Source: Pseudomonadota bacterium (lineage in GTDB: Bacteria; Pseudomonadota; Alphaproteobacteria; Dongiales; Dongiaceae). From it: DNA of 64,000 nt. The stretch is from the NCBI GenBank assembly GCA_021792365.1, contig JAJYUT010000003.1, forward strand, positions 955,615 through 1,019,614, written 5' to 3'. Shown here piece by piece: positions 17,518 to 25,990 of this stretch (position 1 is its first letter; every line of letters begins with the position of its first letter). The translations under genes and the position numbers were made by a program. Below the pieces are notes generated by a model. That model did no database searches. It was not told the origin of the DNA and saw nothing but the letters and a program-made list of their open reading frames with translations.

Positions 17518-18741
17518 TTAGCGCACCGTCCGGATGAAATCAGCCCAGGCCGGATAGATGAACTGGCGCCACTTGCGGCCGTTGAAGATGCCGTAATGGC
17601 CGACGCCCGCCTGTTCCAGGTGGCGGCGCTTCGCGGCGGGGATGTTGGGGCAGAGATCGTGGGCGGCCCTGGTCTGGCCGAGGCCGGAAATATCGTCGAG
17701 CTCGCCCTCGATGGTCATGAGCGCCGTCTCGCGGATCGCAGACGGCTTGACCGGTGCGCCGCGATGGGTGAAGACGCCGCGCGGCAGCGAATGCTCCTGG
17801 AACACATGGCGGATGGTGTCCAAGTAGAAGTCCGCCGACAAATCCATGACCGAAAGGTATTCGTCGTAGAAGCGCCGATGTGCCGCCGCGCTCTCGCCAT
17901 CGCCCACCACGAGGTGATGGAAGAACTCGATATGCGATTGGACGTGGCGGTCGGGATTCATGGACATGAAGCCGCCGAGCTGGAGGAAGCCCGGATAGAC
18001 CCGGCGCATGGCGCCGGGATAATGCGGCGGCACCAGATCGATCACCTTGCGCTCGAACCAGTCGAGGCTCTGGCTGTCGCCGACGACATTCACCGCCGTC
18101 GGGCTGACGCGGGTGTCGACCGGCCCGCCCATCAGGGTGAGGCTCCTGGGCCTCGAGACATCGCCGGCGGCGGCCATCAGGGCGATCGCGGCGAGGACCG
18201 GCGGCGAGGGCTGGCACACCGCCAGCACGTGAGTCTCCGGGCCGAGGATACGCAGGAAATCGATGACGTAGTCGATGTAATCGGCGAGATCGAAATTGCC
18301 GGCGCGCAAGGGCACCATGCGCGCATCGGTCCAGTCGGTGATCGTCACCTCGTGCTCTGGCAGCAGCGTCTCCACCGTGCCGCGCAGCAGCGTCGCGTGG
18401 TGGCCGGACATCGGCGCCACCACCAGCACATGCGGATCGTTGCGCGGAACCTTCAGGTCGCGCGCGAAATGCAGCAGGCGGCAGAACGGTCTCTCGGCCA
18501 GCACTTCTTCGCGCACGGCGACGCGCTCGCCCGCTACCTCGGTGGCCTCGAGTCCGAAGGCAGGCTTCGTCCGTTGCTGGGTCGCGCGGTCGAACATCTC
18601 GAGCCACGCGGCCGCGGCCCGGAACCCGGTGGTGTAGGACTGCGGCAGCATCGGATGGGACATCATCTGGTGCAGCCATCGCGCCGTCATCCGCGCCGGC
18701 GCGAGGCTCGCCAGGTGGGCCTCGATCGCTTGATAGAGCAT
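17518..18741 (-). CDS. phaZ: Intracellular polyhydroxybutyrate depolymerase
   Basis: The 407-residue protein releases hydroxybutyrate from stored PHB granules. It belongs to the intracellular group in which the lipase box Ser is replaced by Cys: here Cys176 in LAVCQPSPPVLA. The alpha/beta-hydrolase body carries VVAPMSGHHATLLRGTV (oxyanion region), ITDWTDARMVPL and a C-terminal His in GVGHYGIFNGRKWR. The length is normal for the family. It implies that the cell stores PHB, although no synthase gene is in the window. Confidence 0.93.
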   Translation of the reverse strand: MLYQAIEAHLASLAPARMTARWLHQMMSHPMLPQSYTTGFRAAAAWLEMFDRATQQRTKPAFGLEATEVAGERVAVREEVLAERPFCRLLHFARDLKVPRNDPHVLVVAPMSGHHATLLRGTVETLLPEHEVTITDWTDARMVPLRAGNFDLADYIDYVIDFLRILGPETHVLAVCQPSPPVLAAIALMAAAGDVSRPRSLTLMGGPVDTRVSPTAVNVVGDSQSLDWFERKVIDLVPPHYPGAMRRVYPGFLQLGGFMSMNPDRHVQSHIEFFHHLVVGDGESAAAHRRFYDEYLSVMDLSADFYLDTIRHVFQEHSLPRGVFTHRGAPVKPSAIRETALMTIEGELDDISGLGQTRAAHDLCPNIPAAKRRHLEQAGVGHYGIFNGRKWRQFIYPAWADFIRTVR

Positions 18742-18970
18742 GTGGAACCTTTCCGCCTTCTCGCCGCAGGCCGATCCAGGCGGGCGCGACTCGACTCAGC
18801 TTCCCCCGACAAAGGTTGCCGGGACGTTACGAGTGCCGCGACTCCCGCACAACTGGACTTTTGTATGACATGTGGGGACGCGGTGCGCAGGTATCAAGCT
18901 TTTGATCTGACTAGAGATGTTCGCGACTCGGCCGCCACCCAGTCAGGCGTCGTATCGGCTTCCATCAGCG

Positions 18971-19849
18971 TCATTGAGAGAATCGCTTTTTGATGCGCTT
19001 CCAAACCCAGCGCGGATCCAGCCACACAGGCAGGCCGCCCATTGGCTCAGCTTGGCGCACGCGCCAAAAGCGTGGTTCCTGATGGTGCTGCCAAGCCACA
19101 TAGCCTGGCCCACGGACGTCGACCGCGCGGCGCCATAGGTTTTCAAACACTTGCTCGATTTTGGCCCGATTGATCCGGTAGTGACGACCCCAATCGTTCT
19201 CTCGATCGCCCAAGCGCAAACCGGTCTTTAGAAGCAGGTTGCGCTCGCTCACATACTCGATTCCCAGGTATTTGTAGTGGAGGAGCAGCACTTCATCTCG
19301 ATTTGGATATACTACCCGACCAGTGGGGCGCGCACTGTGCCCACCGATTGCGAAGTTCGGCTCCACCAGATCAGGCTTGAACAACCGCAGTTTATTCATT
19401 TCCCGGGCGGGTGCACCGAATGTATGAGCGCTGGCGAGGTGTACACCCGCAGATGGAAACTCCTTCGTAACCATCTGGTATCCGAGAGCTGGAACGCAGG
19501 TAAAACCCTTTCGAGAGCATTCGCCCAAATAGGCGGGCATGTCAGGGTGATAGAGGTGTTCATCAACGGCTGCTACCACGACCCAGTCCGCAAGCCCCCG
19601 GCTTTCCCGCCAACACTGATTGTGCAGTGTGCAATGCGACTGCACAAAGGAGTTCGGGTCGGTCCAAGGGAATGTCCGCAGCTCCACGTTCGGCTTCGCC
19701 GATAGCAGTCCGACACTTCCGTCGGTAGAGCCGTTGTCGTAGATGACGAAGCGATCCACCCACGGCTCGTAGTGACGGAAAAAGAACGGCAACATGTGCG
19801 CTTCATTCCAGCACACCGAATAGAGATGCACGACGGGACGGCCAGCCAT
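18971..19849 (-). CDS. Glycosyltransferase, family 2-like (Glyco_tranf_2_4)
   Basis: The 292-residue protein begins with a nucleotide-sugar fold: LYSVCWNEAHMLPFFFRHY, then FVIYDNGSTDGS, and an acidic metal-binding site at VVAAVDEHLYHP. It has no membrane helix and probably acts at the inner face of the membrane on a surface glycan. It is the last gene of the minus-strand glycan operon, 11 bases after the acyltransferase. The donor and acceptor are unknown. Base composition is visibly less GC-rich than in genes outside the island. Confidence 0.82.
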   Translation of the reverse strand: MAGRPVVHLYSVCWNEAHMLPFFFRHYEPWVDRFVIYDNGSTDGSVGLLSAKPNVELRTFPWTDPNSFVQSHCTLHNQCWRESRGLADWVVVAAVDEHLYHPDMPAYLGECSRKGFTCVPALGYQMVTKEFPSAGVHLASAHTFGAPAREMNKLRLFKPDLVEPNFAIGGHSARPTGRVVYPNRDEVLLLHYKYLGIEYVSERNLLLKTGLRLGDRENDWGRHYRINRAKIEQVFENLWRRAVDVRGPGYVAWQHHQEPRFWRVRQAEPMGGLPVWLDPRWVWKRIKKRFSQ

Positions 19850-19860
19850 TCTTCAATCCG

Positions 19861-20490
19861 TTACGGGCGGCTCGTGAGTATCCGGGCGGGATTTCCCGCT
19901 GCAAAGCCGTTGTCCGAGACATCTCGCGTCACCACCGCACCCGGCGCAATGATTGTCGCCACGCCGACTCGCACCTTGGGCAGGATGATCGCACCCGCTC
20001 CGATCTGACTGCCAGCGCCAACCGTGACAGATCCAGCCAAGACCGCTCCCGGTCCAATCGACGCGAAGGAGCCAATATGGCAGTGGTGGCCGATATTGGC
20101 GCCGCGATTGCAGAACACGAAGCGCTCAAGGGTCGAACCGCTGCCAACGATCGTACTGGTATTGATGTAAACACCCTCCTCGATGATGCAGTGGCCACCA
20201 ACGATGGCGGTGCAATCCACCAACTGCATCGGTTGGTGGAACCCGAGCTCCGTGGCATTCGCCAAGGCCAAGCGACGATTCTGCGGGCTGAACATCGGCA
20301 GCACGAATGGCAGCGCGGTCATCTCCGTCGTCACGTCGGCGGCTTCGACGACGGGAATCGATGCGTCGACATAGACGCTGCCCGAGACGTTCCGGATTGC
20401 CGCCGCGACTTGCATGCCATTGCGCCTGCAAGTTTCCACAACATCTGCGCAAATGGGCGAGCCGGCCCCGAACAGGACGATGCCGGTCAT
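19861..20490 (-). CDS. NeuD/PglD-like sugar acyltransferase
   Basis: The 209-residue protein has an N-terminal nucleotide-sugar-binding half beginning GIVLFGAGSPICADVVE. A left-handed beta-helix follows, seen as hexapeptide repeats such as ANIGHHCHIGSFASIGPGAV and GAGSQIGAGAIILPKVRV. Members acetylate an amino or hydroxyl group on nucleotide sugars. The ATG at 20490 overlaps the aminotransferase stop by four bases, so the acceptor is likely the amino group that enzyme installs. The sugar cannot be named. Confidence 0.83.
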   Translation of the reverse strand: MTGIVLFGAGSPICADVVETCRRNGMQVAAAIRNVSGSVYVDASIPVVEAADVTTEMTALPFVLPMFSPQNRRLALANATELGFHQPMQLVDCTAIVGGHCIIEEGVYINTSTIVGSGSTLERFVFCNRGANIGHHCHIGSFASIGPGAVLAGSVTVGAGSQIGAGAIILPKVRVGVATIIAPGAVVTRDVSDNGFAAGNPARILTSRP

Positions 20491-21626
20491 GCGCCCAGAC
20501 TCCGCCGGAGCGATGCAACCACCTGCTCGACGTGACCACTCGCGACTTCTGGTTGGATCGGCAAGCTGAGCAAGCGAGCACACAAGCTCTCGGCGACCGG
20601 CAGGTGCAGGTGCGGTTCCGCGAACGCCGGATGCTGGTGCAGGGCGTGGCTGTAATGGATGCCCGTCAAGACACCCTGCTCCGCCATCCGCGCCTTAACC
20701 TGGTCGCGATGCTCCGTCAGAACGGCAAACTGGTGGTACACCGCTCCCTCGTGCTCCGGCGGCAATCCCACCGGCGTGGACGAGAGCTGGTGTCGATAGA
20801 GTGCGGCAAGCTCCCGGCGCTCGGCATTCGCCTCATCGAGGTGAGGCAACAGCACCCGGAGAATCGCCGCTTGCATTTCGTCCATGCGGCCGGTCTCGCC
20901 CAGCATGATCGCGACCCCACTGCTATCGAGGCCATGTGACCGCAAGCGCCGCACTTTTTCCGCAATGTCGGCGCTGTTCGTTACCACCGCGCCGGCATCC
21001 CCTGCCCCGCCCAGATTCTTGGTGGGATAGAAGCTGAAAGCCGCGGCATCACCGAATGTGCCAAGCTTATGTTCGCCGATCGTAGCGCCATGGGCCTGGG
21101 CACAATCCTCGATCACGTGGAGGCCGTGGCGCGCCGCAGCCTCGCAAATGGAAGACATCGCCGCCGGCGTGCCGTGGAGATGAACCGGGACGATTGCCGC
21201 CGTTCGAGGCGAAATTGCCGCTTCCGCCGCAGAGGGGTCGAGATTGCGCGTGAGCGGGTCCACGTCGACGAAGACCGGCCGGGCACCGGCCCGCCGCACC
21301 GCCCCAGCAGTTGCCGGAGCGGTCAGCGCGGGCACGATGACCTCGTCGCCGTCGCCGATACCCAGGGCTGACAAAGCAATGCTCAGCGCCGCAAATCCAG
21401 AACCAACCGCGACCGCGTATCGCGCCCCGAGATAACGCGCGAATTCATCTTCGAATGCCGATGTTTCGGGACCCAGCAGGAGATGGCCGCTGTCCAACAC
21501 CCGGCGCAGAGCATCTTCGATTGGGCCACGATGGCGGCCGAGTCGGCGCGCAGGGTCTGCTTGCGGTATGATCGTCGCCGCTGGAGCATTCCTTGACACG
21601 TGCTCAGCGCTTCCGGTTCGCGTCAT
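20487..21626 (-). CDS. DegT/DnrJ/EryC1 nucleotide-sugar aminotransferase
   Basis: The 379-residue PLP enzyme transfers an amino group from glutamate to a ketosugar nucleotide. The PLP Lys is Lys203 in FSFYPTKNLGGAGDAG, and VIEDCAQAHGA contains the Asp that contacts the ring nitrogen. GSGFAALSIALSALGIGDGD is typical of the family. The N-terminus overlaps the upstream FdtA-like gene by 23 bases. With an adjacent acyltransferase it should make an acetamido-deoxyhexose. The position of amination (3 or 4) is not clear because the neighbouring ketoisomerase-like protein lacks the expected His pair. Confidence 0.88.
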   Translation of the reverse strand: MTRTGSAEHVSRNAPAATIIPQADPARRLGRHRGPIEDALRRVLDSGHLLLGPETSAFEDEFARYLGARYAVAVGSGFAALSIALSALGIGDGDEVIVPALTAPATAGAVRRAGARPVFVDVDPLTRNLDPSAAEAAISPRTAAIVPVHLHGTPAAMSSICEAAARHGLHVIEDCAQAHGATIGEHKLGTFGDAAAFSFYPTKNLGGAGDAGAVVTNSADIAEKVRRLRSHGLDSSGVAIMLGETGRMDEMQAAILRVLLPHLDEANAERRELAALYRHQLSSTPVGLPPEHEGAVYHQFAVLTEHRDQVKARMAEQGVLTGIHYSHALHQHPAFAEPHLHLPVAESLCARLLSLPIQPEVASGHVEQVVASLRRSLGA

Positions 21627-22029
21627 ATTCGGCAGCCGCCAGGCACAACATTATGCTGCCCTTATGGAACTCCGACAGGTCAAGCCAGACGCCCTCCGGC
21701 AGATAGAGCCCGGGCCCGCGCTTTGTCAGGCGAAAGTGGCGCTTGGCCCCCGTCAGACACGCTTCCGATTCCTGCACCATGGCGAGGCATGCTCCCTCAA
21801 TCATCCACAGGAACTGATCGCAGGACACCACATGCTGCGCCCGATGCTTTTCTTGCGGGACATCAGCGATGACAAAGGTGCGAACGGGCGTAAAGGGCAA
21901 CGGTCGTACGCGTTCCAGGGCGAACAGCTGGCCGCGCGCATCACCGAACTGCGGGACGTCGAGGCAGCGAACGGCGTCGAGCCTGTTTGATGATTCGGTC
22001 ATCTGGATCGCCGGCGAGTTGCCGGGCAT
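21604..22029 (-). CDS. WxcM/FdtA-like cupin, sugar 3,4-ketoisomerase homologue with altered active site
   Basis: The 141-residue protein is a compact cupin of the WxcM/FdtA kind, with GDARGQLFALE, VSCDQFLWMIEG and GLYLPEGVWLDL. Related enzymes move the keto group of dTDP-4-keto-6-deoxyglucose from C4 to C3. By eye, however, the catalytic His-Ala-His of that family aligns with Gln65-His66-Val67 here, so activity is doubtful or different. The ATG at 22029 is preceded by GGGGGCGG; an ATG at 22002 is possible. It heads a four-gene minus-strand operon. Confidence 0.68.
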   Translation of the reverse strand: MPGNSPAIQMTESSNRLDAVRCLDVPQFGDARGQLFALERVRPLPFTPVRTFVIADVPQEKHRAQHVVSCDQFLWMIEGACLAMVQESEACLTGAKRHFRLTKRGPGLYLPEGVWLDLSEFHKGSIMLCLAAAEYDANRKR

Positions 22030-22169
22030 GCTGCCGCCCCCATTTACTCCCTCATGCCTCGCTAGCACCCCTGCCAGACCAGCGCCGCAATTAGAGCCAA
22101 GGGTCTGGCCTTAGTCGACAAAAACGAAAACAATCATCTAGCAGTAATAGCATCGGGCCGGGGGACGCA

Positions 22170-23132
22170 ATGGGACTTATCCGCAAGCTCGCCCACCGCG
22201 TACGAGTCGCGGGGCGGAGAATGGTCGGGTCGGCGCAGCCACGCGTGGTGATGACCCTCCTTTGCCGAAACGAGGGCGATGTTATCGGCGAGCAGATCGC
22301 TTTCCATCTCGCAATGGGCGTGGACCTCGTTATCGCCATGGACAATAATTCCCATGACAACACTGTTGCGTTGCTCCAGCACTTCGAACGAGCCGGCAAG
22401 TTGCGGCTGCTACGTCAGCCCGACCGCAACTTCGACCAAGGCGGCTGGGTCACTTCTATGGCACGTATGGGCGCGCTCGAGCACGGCGCCGATTGGATCA
22501 TAAACAGTGACGCCGATGAGTTCTGGTGGCCCGAATCGGGCGACTTCAAGTCGACCCTCGCCGCACAACCGAAGAAAGTGAACCTTGTCGTTGCACAGCG
22601 CGTGAATTTTCGGCCATCGAGATTAGATGATCGGCCATTCTACGAGCGGATGTTGGTACGCGAACTGGTTTCGGAAAAGTTCCGAGGTGGCAAGCTGGAA
22701 CCGAAGGTTGCCCACCGCGCATACCCCGATGTGAGAGTTCAGCACGGCAACCACGGCGTCAGCCTGGGCAGCCGCAAGCCCAAACGAGCGCCACACGGCA
22801 CTATCCAGATCCTGCATTTTCCGATCCGGACCTATTCGCAATGGATGCGCAGAATCAACGAAGGCGCGGCGATACTGGAAGAGCACCCCGACCACACACC
22901 GTGGATCAGCGGCGGTTGGCGACACATGCGGGATCACTACGTGAAAGCCGGTACGCTGCGTACCTATTTCGAGAGCCTTGCGCTCGATCCCGCCGATATT
23001 GCCACCGCACCCGACAAGGCGTACTTGACGATCGATACGCGGATTCGCGACGTCATTCGGGCCAACCAGCGCCTGTTGCCCGTTATGCAAGCCTGCAATA
23101 CGGCCACTGGACCAATCATAGGTGTTTCCTAA
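22170..23132 (+). CDS. Glycosyltransferase, family 2-like (Glyco_tranf_2_4)
   Basis: The 320-residue protein opens with VVMTLLCRNEGDVIGEQIAF, then VIAMDNNSHDNT, and has a clear metal site at INSDADEFWWP. It belongs to the same subfamily as the glycosyltransferase at the other end of the island, suggesting ancient duplication and successive transfer steps on one glycan. It is divergent from the FdtA-like gene across a 140-base gap that probably holds both promoters. Its stop lies 17 bases inside the end of the convergent SCO gene. Composition is AT-richer than the flanks. Confidence 0.85.
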   Translation: MGLIRKLAHRVRVAGRRMVGSAQPRVVMTLLCRNEGDVIGEQIAFHLAMGVDLVIAMDNNSHDNTVALLQHFERAGKLRLLRQPDRNFDQGGWVTSMARMGALEHGADWIINSDADEFWWPESGDFKSTLAAQPKKVNLVVAQRVNFRPSRLDDRPFYERMLVRELVSEKFRGGKLEPKVAHRAYPDVRVQHGNHGVSLGSRKPKRAPHGTIQILHFPIRTYSQWMRRINEGAAILEEHPDHTPWISGGWRHMRDHYVKAGTLRTYFESLALDPADIATAPDKAYLTIDTRIRDVIRANQRLLPVMQACNTATGPIIGVS

Positions 23133-23715
23133 TCTCGGCCGCCACCTGGTCGGGCGTCGCATCGGGCCCGAAATGGGCGACGTATTTGCCGTCCGCGTCC
23201 ATCAGGTAGATGAGGAGCGTGTGATCCATCAGGTACTCGTCCGATGTCGCGCCGGGCGCCTTCTGATAGAAGACGCGATAGGCCTTGGCGGCCTGGGCGA
23301 TCTGCTCCCTGGTGCCGGTCAGGCCCACCATGCGCGGATGGAAGGCGCCGACGTATTCCTTCAGCACCTCCGGCGTGTCGCGCTCCGGATCGACGGTGAT
23401 GAGGATCGGCGCGACGCGGTCGGCCGCGACGTCCAGCTTGTCGAGCGCGGCGCTCATCACGCCGAGCGCCGTCGGGCAGGCATCGGGGCAATAGGTGAAG
23501 CCGAAATAGATCAGCATCAGCCGCCCCTTGAAGCTCTGGTCGGTGACGGTGTTGCCGTTCTGGTCCGTCAACTCGAACGGCCCGCCGATCAGCGCCTCGC
23601 CGGCGGGGGTGTCGCTCACGCTGCGCTGATACAGCTGATAGAGCAGGAGGCCGCAGATCACCAGGACGGCGAGGAGAACGGCGGTCAGCGCGCGGCGTAT
23701 CCAGGGCGAGTTCAT
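23116..23715 (-). CDS. SCO1/SenC-family copper chaperone
   Basis: The 199-residue protein has an N-terminal membrane anchor (about residues 8-28) and a periplasmic thioredoxin fold. The copper-binding CxxxC is in FTYCPDACPTALG and the distal His in LMDHTLLIYL. Such proteins deliver copper to the CuA site of cytochrome c oxidase or reduce it. No oxidase genes are in the window. The start at 23715 directly precedes the anchor. The last 17 bases overlap the convergent glycosyltransferase, marking the sharp edge of the glycan island. Confidence 0.9.
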   Translation of the reverse strand: MNSPWIRRALTAVLLAVLVICGLLLYQLYQRSVSDTPAGEALIGGPFELTDQNGNTVTDQSFKGRLMLIYFGFTYCPDACPTALGVMSAALDKLDVAADRVAPILITVDPERDTPEVLKEYVGAFHPRMVGLTGTREQIAQAAKAYRVFYQKAPGATSDEYLMDHTLLIYLMDADGKYVAHFGPDATPDQVAAEIRKHL

Positions 23716-23744
23716 GCTGCGATGGCGGTTCTCTGTGGGCGCGC

Positions 23745-24422
23745 TCAGTAGGCCTGCAGGCTCTTGAGCAGCGCGTGGGTGTTCGGGTTCTTGAACCTGC
23801 CTTCCATCACGATGCCGCGCGGGGTCGCGCCCTCGCCATAATAAGCCCGGTTCCAATCGTCCTTCTTGATGATGCCGGCGCCTTCGAAGGACACCCCGCC
23901 GAACAGGCCCGCCGTCTTGGCAAAGCTGTAGACGTCGGCTTGGAAGTTCGTGGTGGTGTCGGCGCCGAGGCCCTTGCCGATCGGCCCGACCGCGATCGAC
24001 ATGTCGCCGCCGAACTTGAGCTGGTTGGTGAGCACGGCGTTCAGCGCCTTGTCGCTCATGATGGTCAGCACGACCTCGCTCACCTGGCCGCCGATCTGCA
24101 GGCCGAGGCTGCCGGCCGCCAGATCGTAGAAGGCCGGCTGGCTCCAGCCGTCGGCATGCCGCGCCGAAAGAACGCCGCGGCCGCCCTCCGCGCCCAGGAT
24201 GAAGCCGCCCTTGTAGAGCTCCGGGAAGATCAGGACAGCCTTTGCGCGCTTCGTGTATCCGGGGAGCTCGCCGAACTCGACCGAGGTGATCAGCTTCTCG
24301 AAGGTGATGCGCGCCTTGTCGATCAGTTCCTGCTGCGGCGTCAGTGCCCGTGCCGCGCGCGCACCGAGCGCGGCAGCCGGCACGGCCAATCCGGTGAGCA
24401 TGAGAGAGCGGCGAGTCAACAT
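23745..24422 (-). CDS. SYLF-domain (Ysc84-type) lipid-binding protein, exported
   Basis: The 225-residue protein begins with a twin-arginine-like signal, MLTRRSLMLTGLAV, followed by an Ala-rich cleavage region. The remainder is a SYLF domain, with KAVLIFPELYKGGFILGAEG and a Gly-rich core. The domain binds phosphoinositides in eukaryotes; bacterial copies are periplasmic with unknown function. The start is secured by GGAGA seven bases upstream. It is 29 bases from the SCO gene and could be transcribed with it. Confidence 0.87.
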   Translation of the reverse strand: MLTRRSLMLTGLAVPAAALGARAARALTPQQELIDKARITFEKLITSVEFGELPGYTKRAKAVLIFPELYKGGFILGAEGGRGVLSARHADGWSQPAFYDLAAGSLGLQIGGQVSEVVLTIMSDKALNAVLTNQLKFGGDMSIAVGPIGKGLGADTTTNFQADVYSFAKTAGLFGGVSFEGAGIIKKDDWNRAYYGEGATPRGIVMEGRFKNPNTHALLKSLQAY

Positions 24423-24547
24423 GGCAGTCTCCTGATCGTCCGACGAAAGCCGGCCCGGTGCGTTCCCGGCGACTCGGGGCGGCAAGGTCGGTTCAAGAGA
24501 TAGCCAGCGGAATGAGGCAGCGCAATGGCGGCGCCGGCCCCGGAGCC

Positions 24548-25192
24548 TCACAAGCGCGTCAAGGCCTGTGGATGCTGGTTGACGGTGACGATCCGCCATG
24601 CCGCGCCTTCCGTGCCGCCCTCCAGGTGGTCCATGCGCGTTACGGAGCAGGTGTCGACCGCGAAGCCCAGCGCCCGCTCCGGCTCGATGCCCAGCGCGAC
24701 CGCCAGGGCCGCCCGGATTGTGCCGCCATGGACGACGGCCACGATGTCCTTCCCGGCATGCGCCGCGGTGATGCGGTCCATCGCCGCCGCGACGCGCGCG
24801 ACCACATCCTCGAAGCTCTCGCCTCCCGGCGGACGCTCGCGCGCGGGCGCATGCCAGAAGCGGTGATAGGCGCCGTCGCGCCGCGCCTCCAGCTCGGCAT
24901 AGGTCAGGCCCTGCCAGTCGCCGAAATGCTGCTCGGCCAACTCGCTGGTGATGATGGGCGCGGGCATCGTCTCCATGACGCGCGCGGCCAAGATGGCCGA
25001 CGCCGTCTGGTGCGTGCGCTTCAAATGGCTGACAAGCCAGATTGCGCCATGCGGCAGCGTGCCGGCGAGATGCTTGAAGTGCGCCGCGTCCGCGCAATCC
25101 GCCTCGAGATCATCCTGGCCATAGATGCGGCCATTCATGCCAATCACCGGCGCATGCCGCACGAACCACCAGCGGGTCACCGTGTGGATCAT
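24548..25192 (-). CDS. cobC: Histidine phosphatase, probable alpha-ribazole phosphatase
   Basis: The 214-residue protein is a phosphoglycerate-mutase-like phosphatase. The phospho-His is His13 in WFVRHAPVIG, and the second catalytic His is in VAVVHGGTIRAAL. CobC removes the 5'-phosphate from alpha-ribazole phosphate or the cobalamin phosphate. The assignment rests on position: it follows cobS and a cyclase gene on the same strand and lies close to cobT. Its ATG overlaps the cyclase stop by four bases. Confidence 0.8.
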   Translation of the reverse strand: MIHTVTRWWFVRHAPVIGMNGRIYGQDDLEADCADAAHFKHLAGTLPHGAIWLVSHLKRTHQTASAILAARVMETMPAPIITSELAEQHFGDWQGLTYAELEARRDGAYHRFWHAPARERPPGGESFEDVVARVAAAMDRITAAHAGKDIVAVVHGGTIRAALAVALGIEPERALGFAVDTCSVTRMDHLEGGTEGAAWRIVTVNQHPQALTRL

Positions 25193-25914
25193 GCCGCATA
25201 TAGCTGGATGGGGGTCTCGAAGCCTTTCAGGCTGTACTCCTGAGGGCGGCTGCCGACCAGTTCCGACGAAACACGGTCATAGACCGCCTGGGTCAGCAGG
25301 ATCTCGCCGGCGGCGGCGACCGACTGCGCCCGCGATGCGGTATTCACGACGGTGCCGATCGCGGTCAGATCGCGATGCGACCGTCCGAACTCGCCGAAGC
25401 TGAGCTCGCCGCAATGGATCCCGATGCCGATCCCGAGGTCGCCGCCGGTCAAGCCGGGCAGCGTCTCGCGCCTGACCCTCCATCGATCCTGGATCGCGCG
25501 CGCCGCCAGCACCGCCTGGAGGGTGTGGTCGTCCTGCCTGATCGGAAAGTTGAAGATGACCATGATGGCATCGCCAATGGTCTTGTTGAGCAATCCGTCA
25601 TGTTCCCAGATGGCGCTGGCGCATTCGTCGTAGAAGGCGTCCAGCAATCCCGACATCGCATCCGGCGATTGGGTTTGCGACAGGCTGGTATAGCCGCGCA
25701 GATCGGCGAACAGCACCGTCGCATCGAGCGTGATCTTGCGGGCACGCATCACGGTCGAGAACATCAGCTCGCAGATCGTGCAGATGTTGGGATTCATCCG
25801 ACTTGGGCGAATGCCGAATGCGCGAAACGGCACCGAAGCGACACCGCGCAGCGGCACCGGCAGATACAACTGCTGCCAGCAACCTTTACAGATCTTCGCC
25901 AGGTGCAGAGTCAT
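25189..25914 (-). CDS. Class III adenylate/guanylate cyclase with N-terminal zinc-ribbon-like Cys pairs
   Basis: The 241-residue protein has a class III cyclase domain from about residue 60. Metal-binding Asp residues are in LFADLRGYT (Asp71) and KTIGDAIMVIF (Asp115), and the transition-state Asn and Arg in GTVVNTASRAQ, so catalysis looks possible. Before the domain stand two CxxC pairs (Cys9/Cys12 and Cys45/Cys48), which suggest a zinc ribbon or redox-sensitive switch. There is no membrane helix. It lies between cobS and cobC, overlapping cobC by four bases, so it is co-expressed with cobalamin assembly genes. Confidence 0.85.
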   Translation of the reverse strand: MTLHLAKICKGCWQQLYLPVPLRGVASVPFRAFGIRPSRMNPNICTICELMFSTVMRARKITLDATVLFADLRGYTSLSQTQSPDAMSGLLDAFYDECASAIWEHDGLLNKTIGDAIMVIFNFPIRQDDHTLQAVLAARAIQDRWRVRRETLPGLTGGDLGIGIGIHCGELSFGEFGRSHRDLTAIGTVVNTASRAQSVAAAGEILLTQAVYDRVSSELVGSRPQEYSLKGFETPIQLYAA

Positions 25915-25990
25915 CGCGTGTTCGGGACGCTCGGGTTTCTATTGGCAGCATAGCGGCTGTCATGGGCGGCGACGAGGGCGTTCTACCTGA

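Noticed and set aside
24548..25192. CobC as a generic phosphoglycerate mutase
   Set aside because: The length, RHA motif and operon with cobS, opposite cobT, favour alpha-ribazole phosphatase; glycolytic activity is served by gpmI at 42-44 kb.
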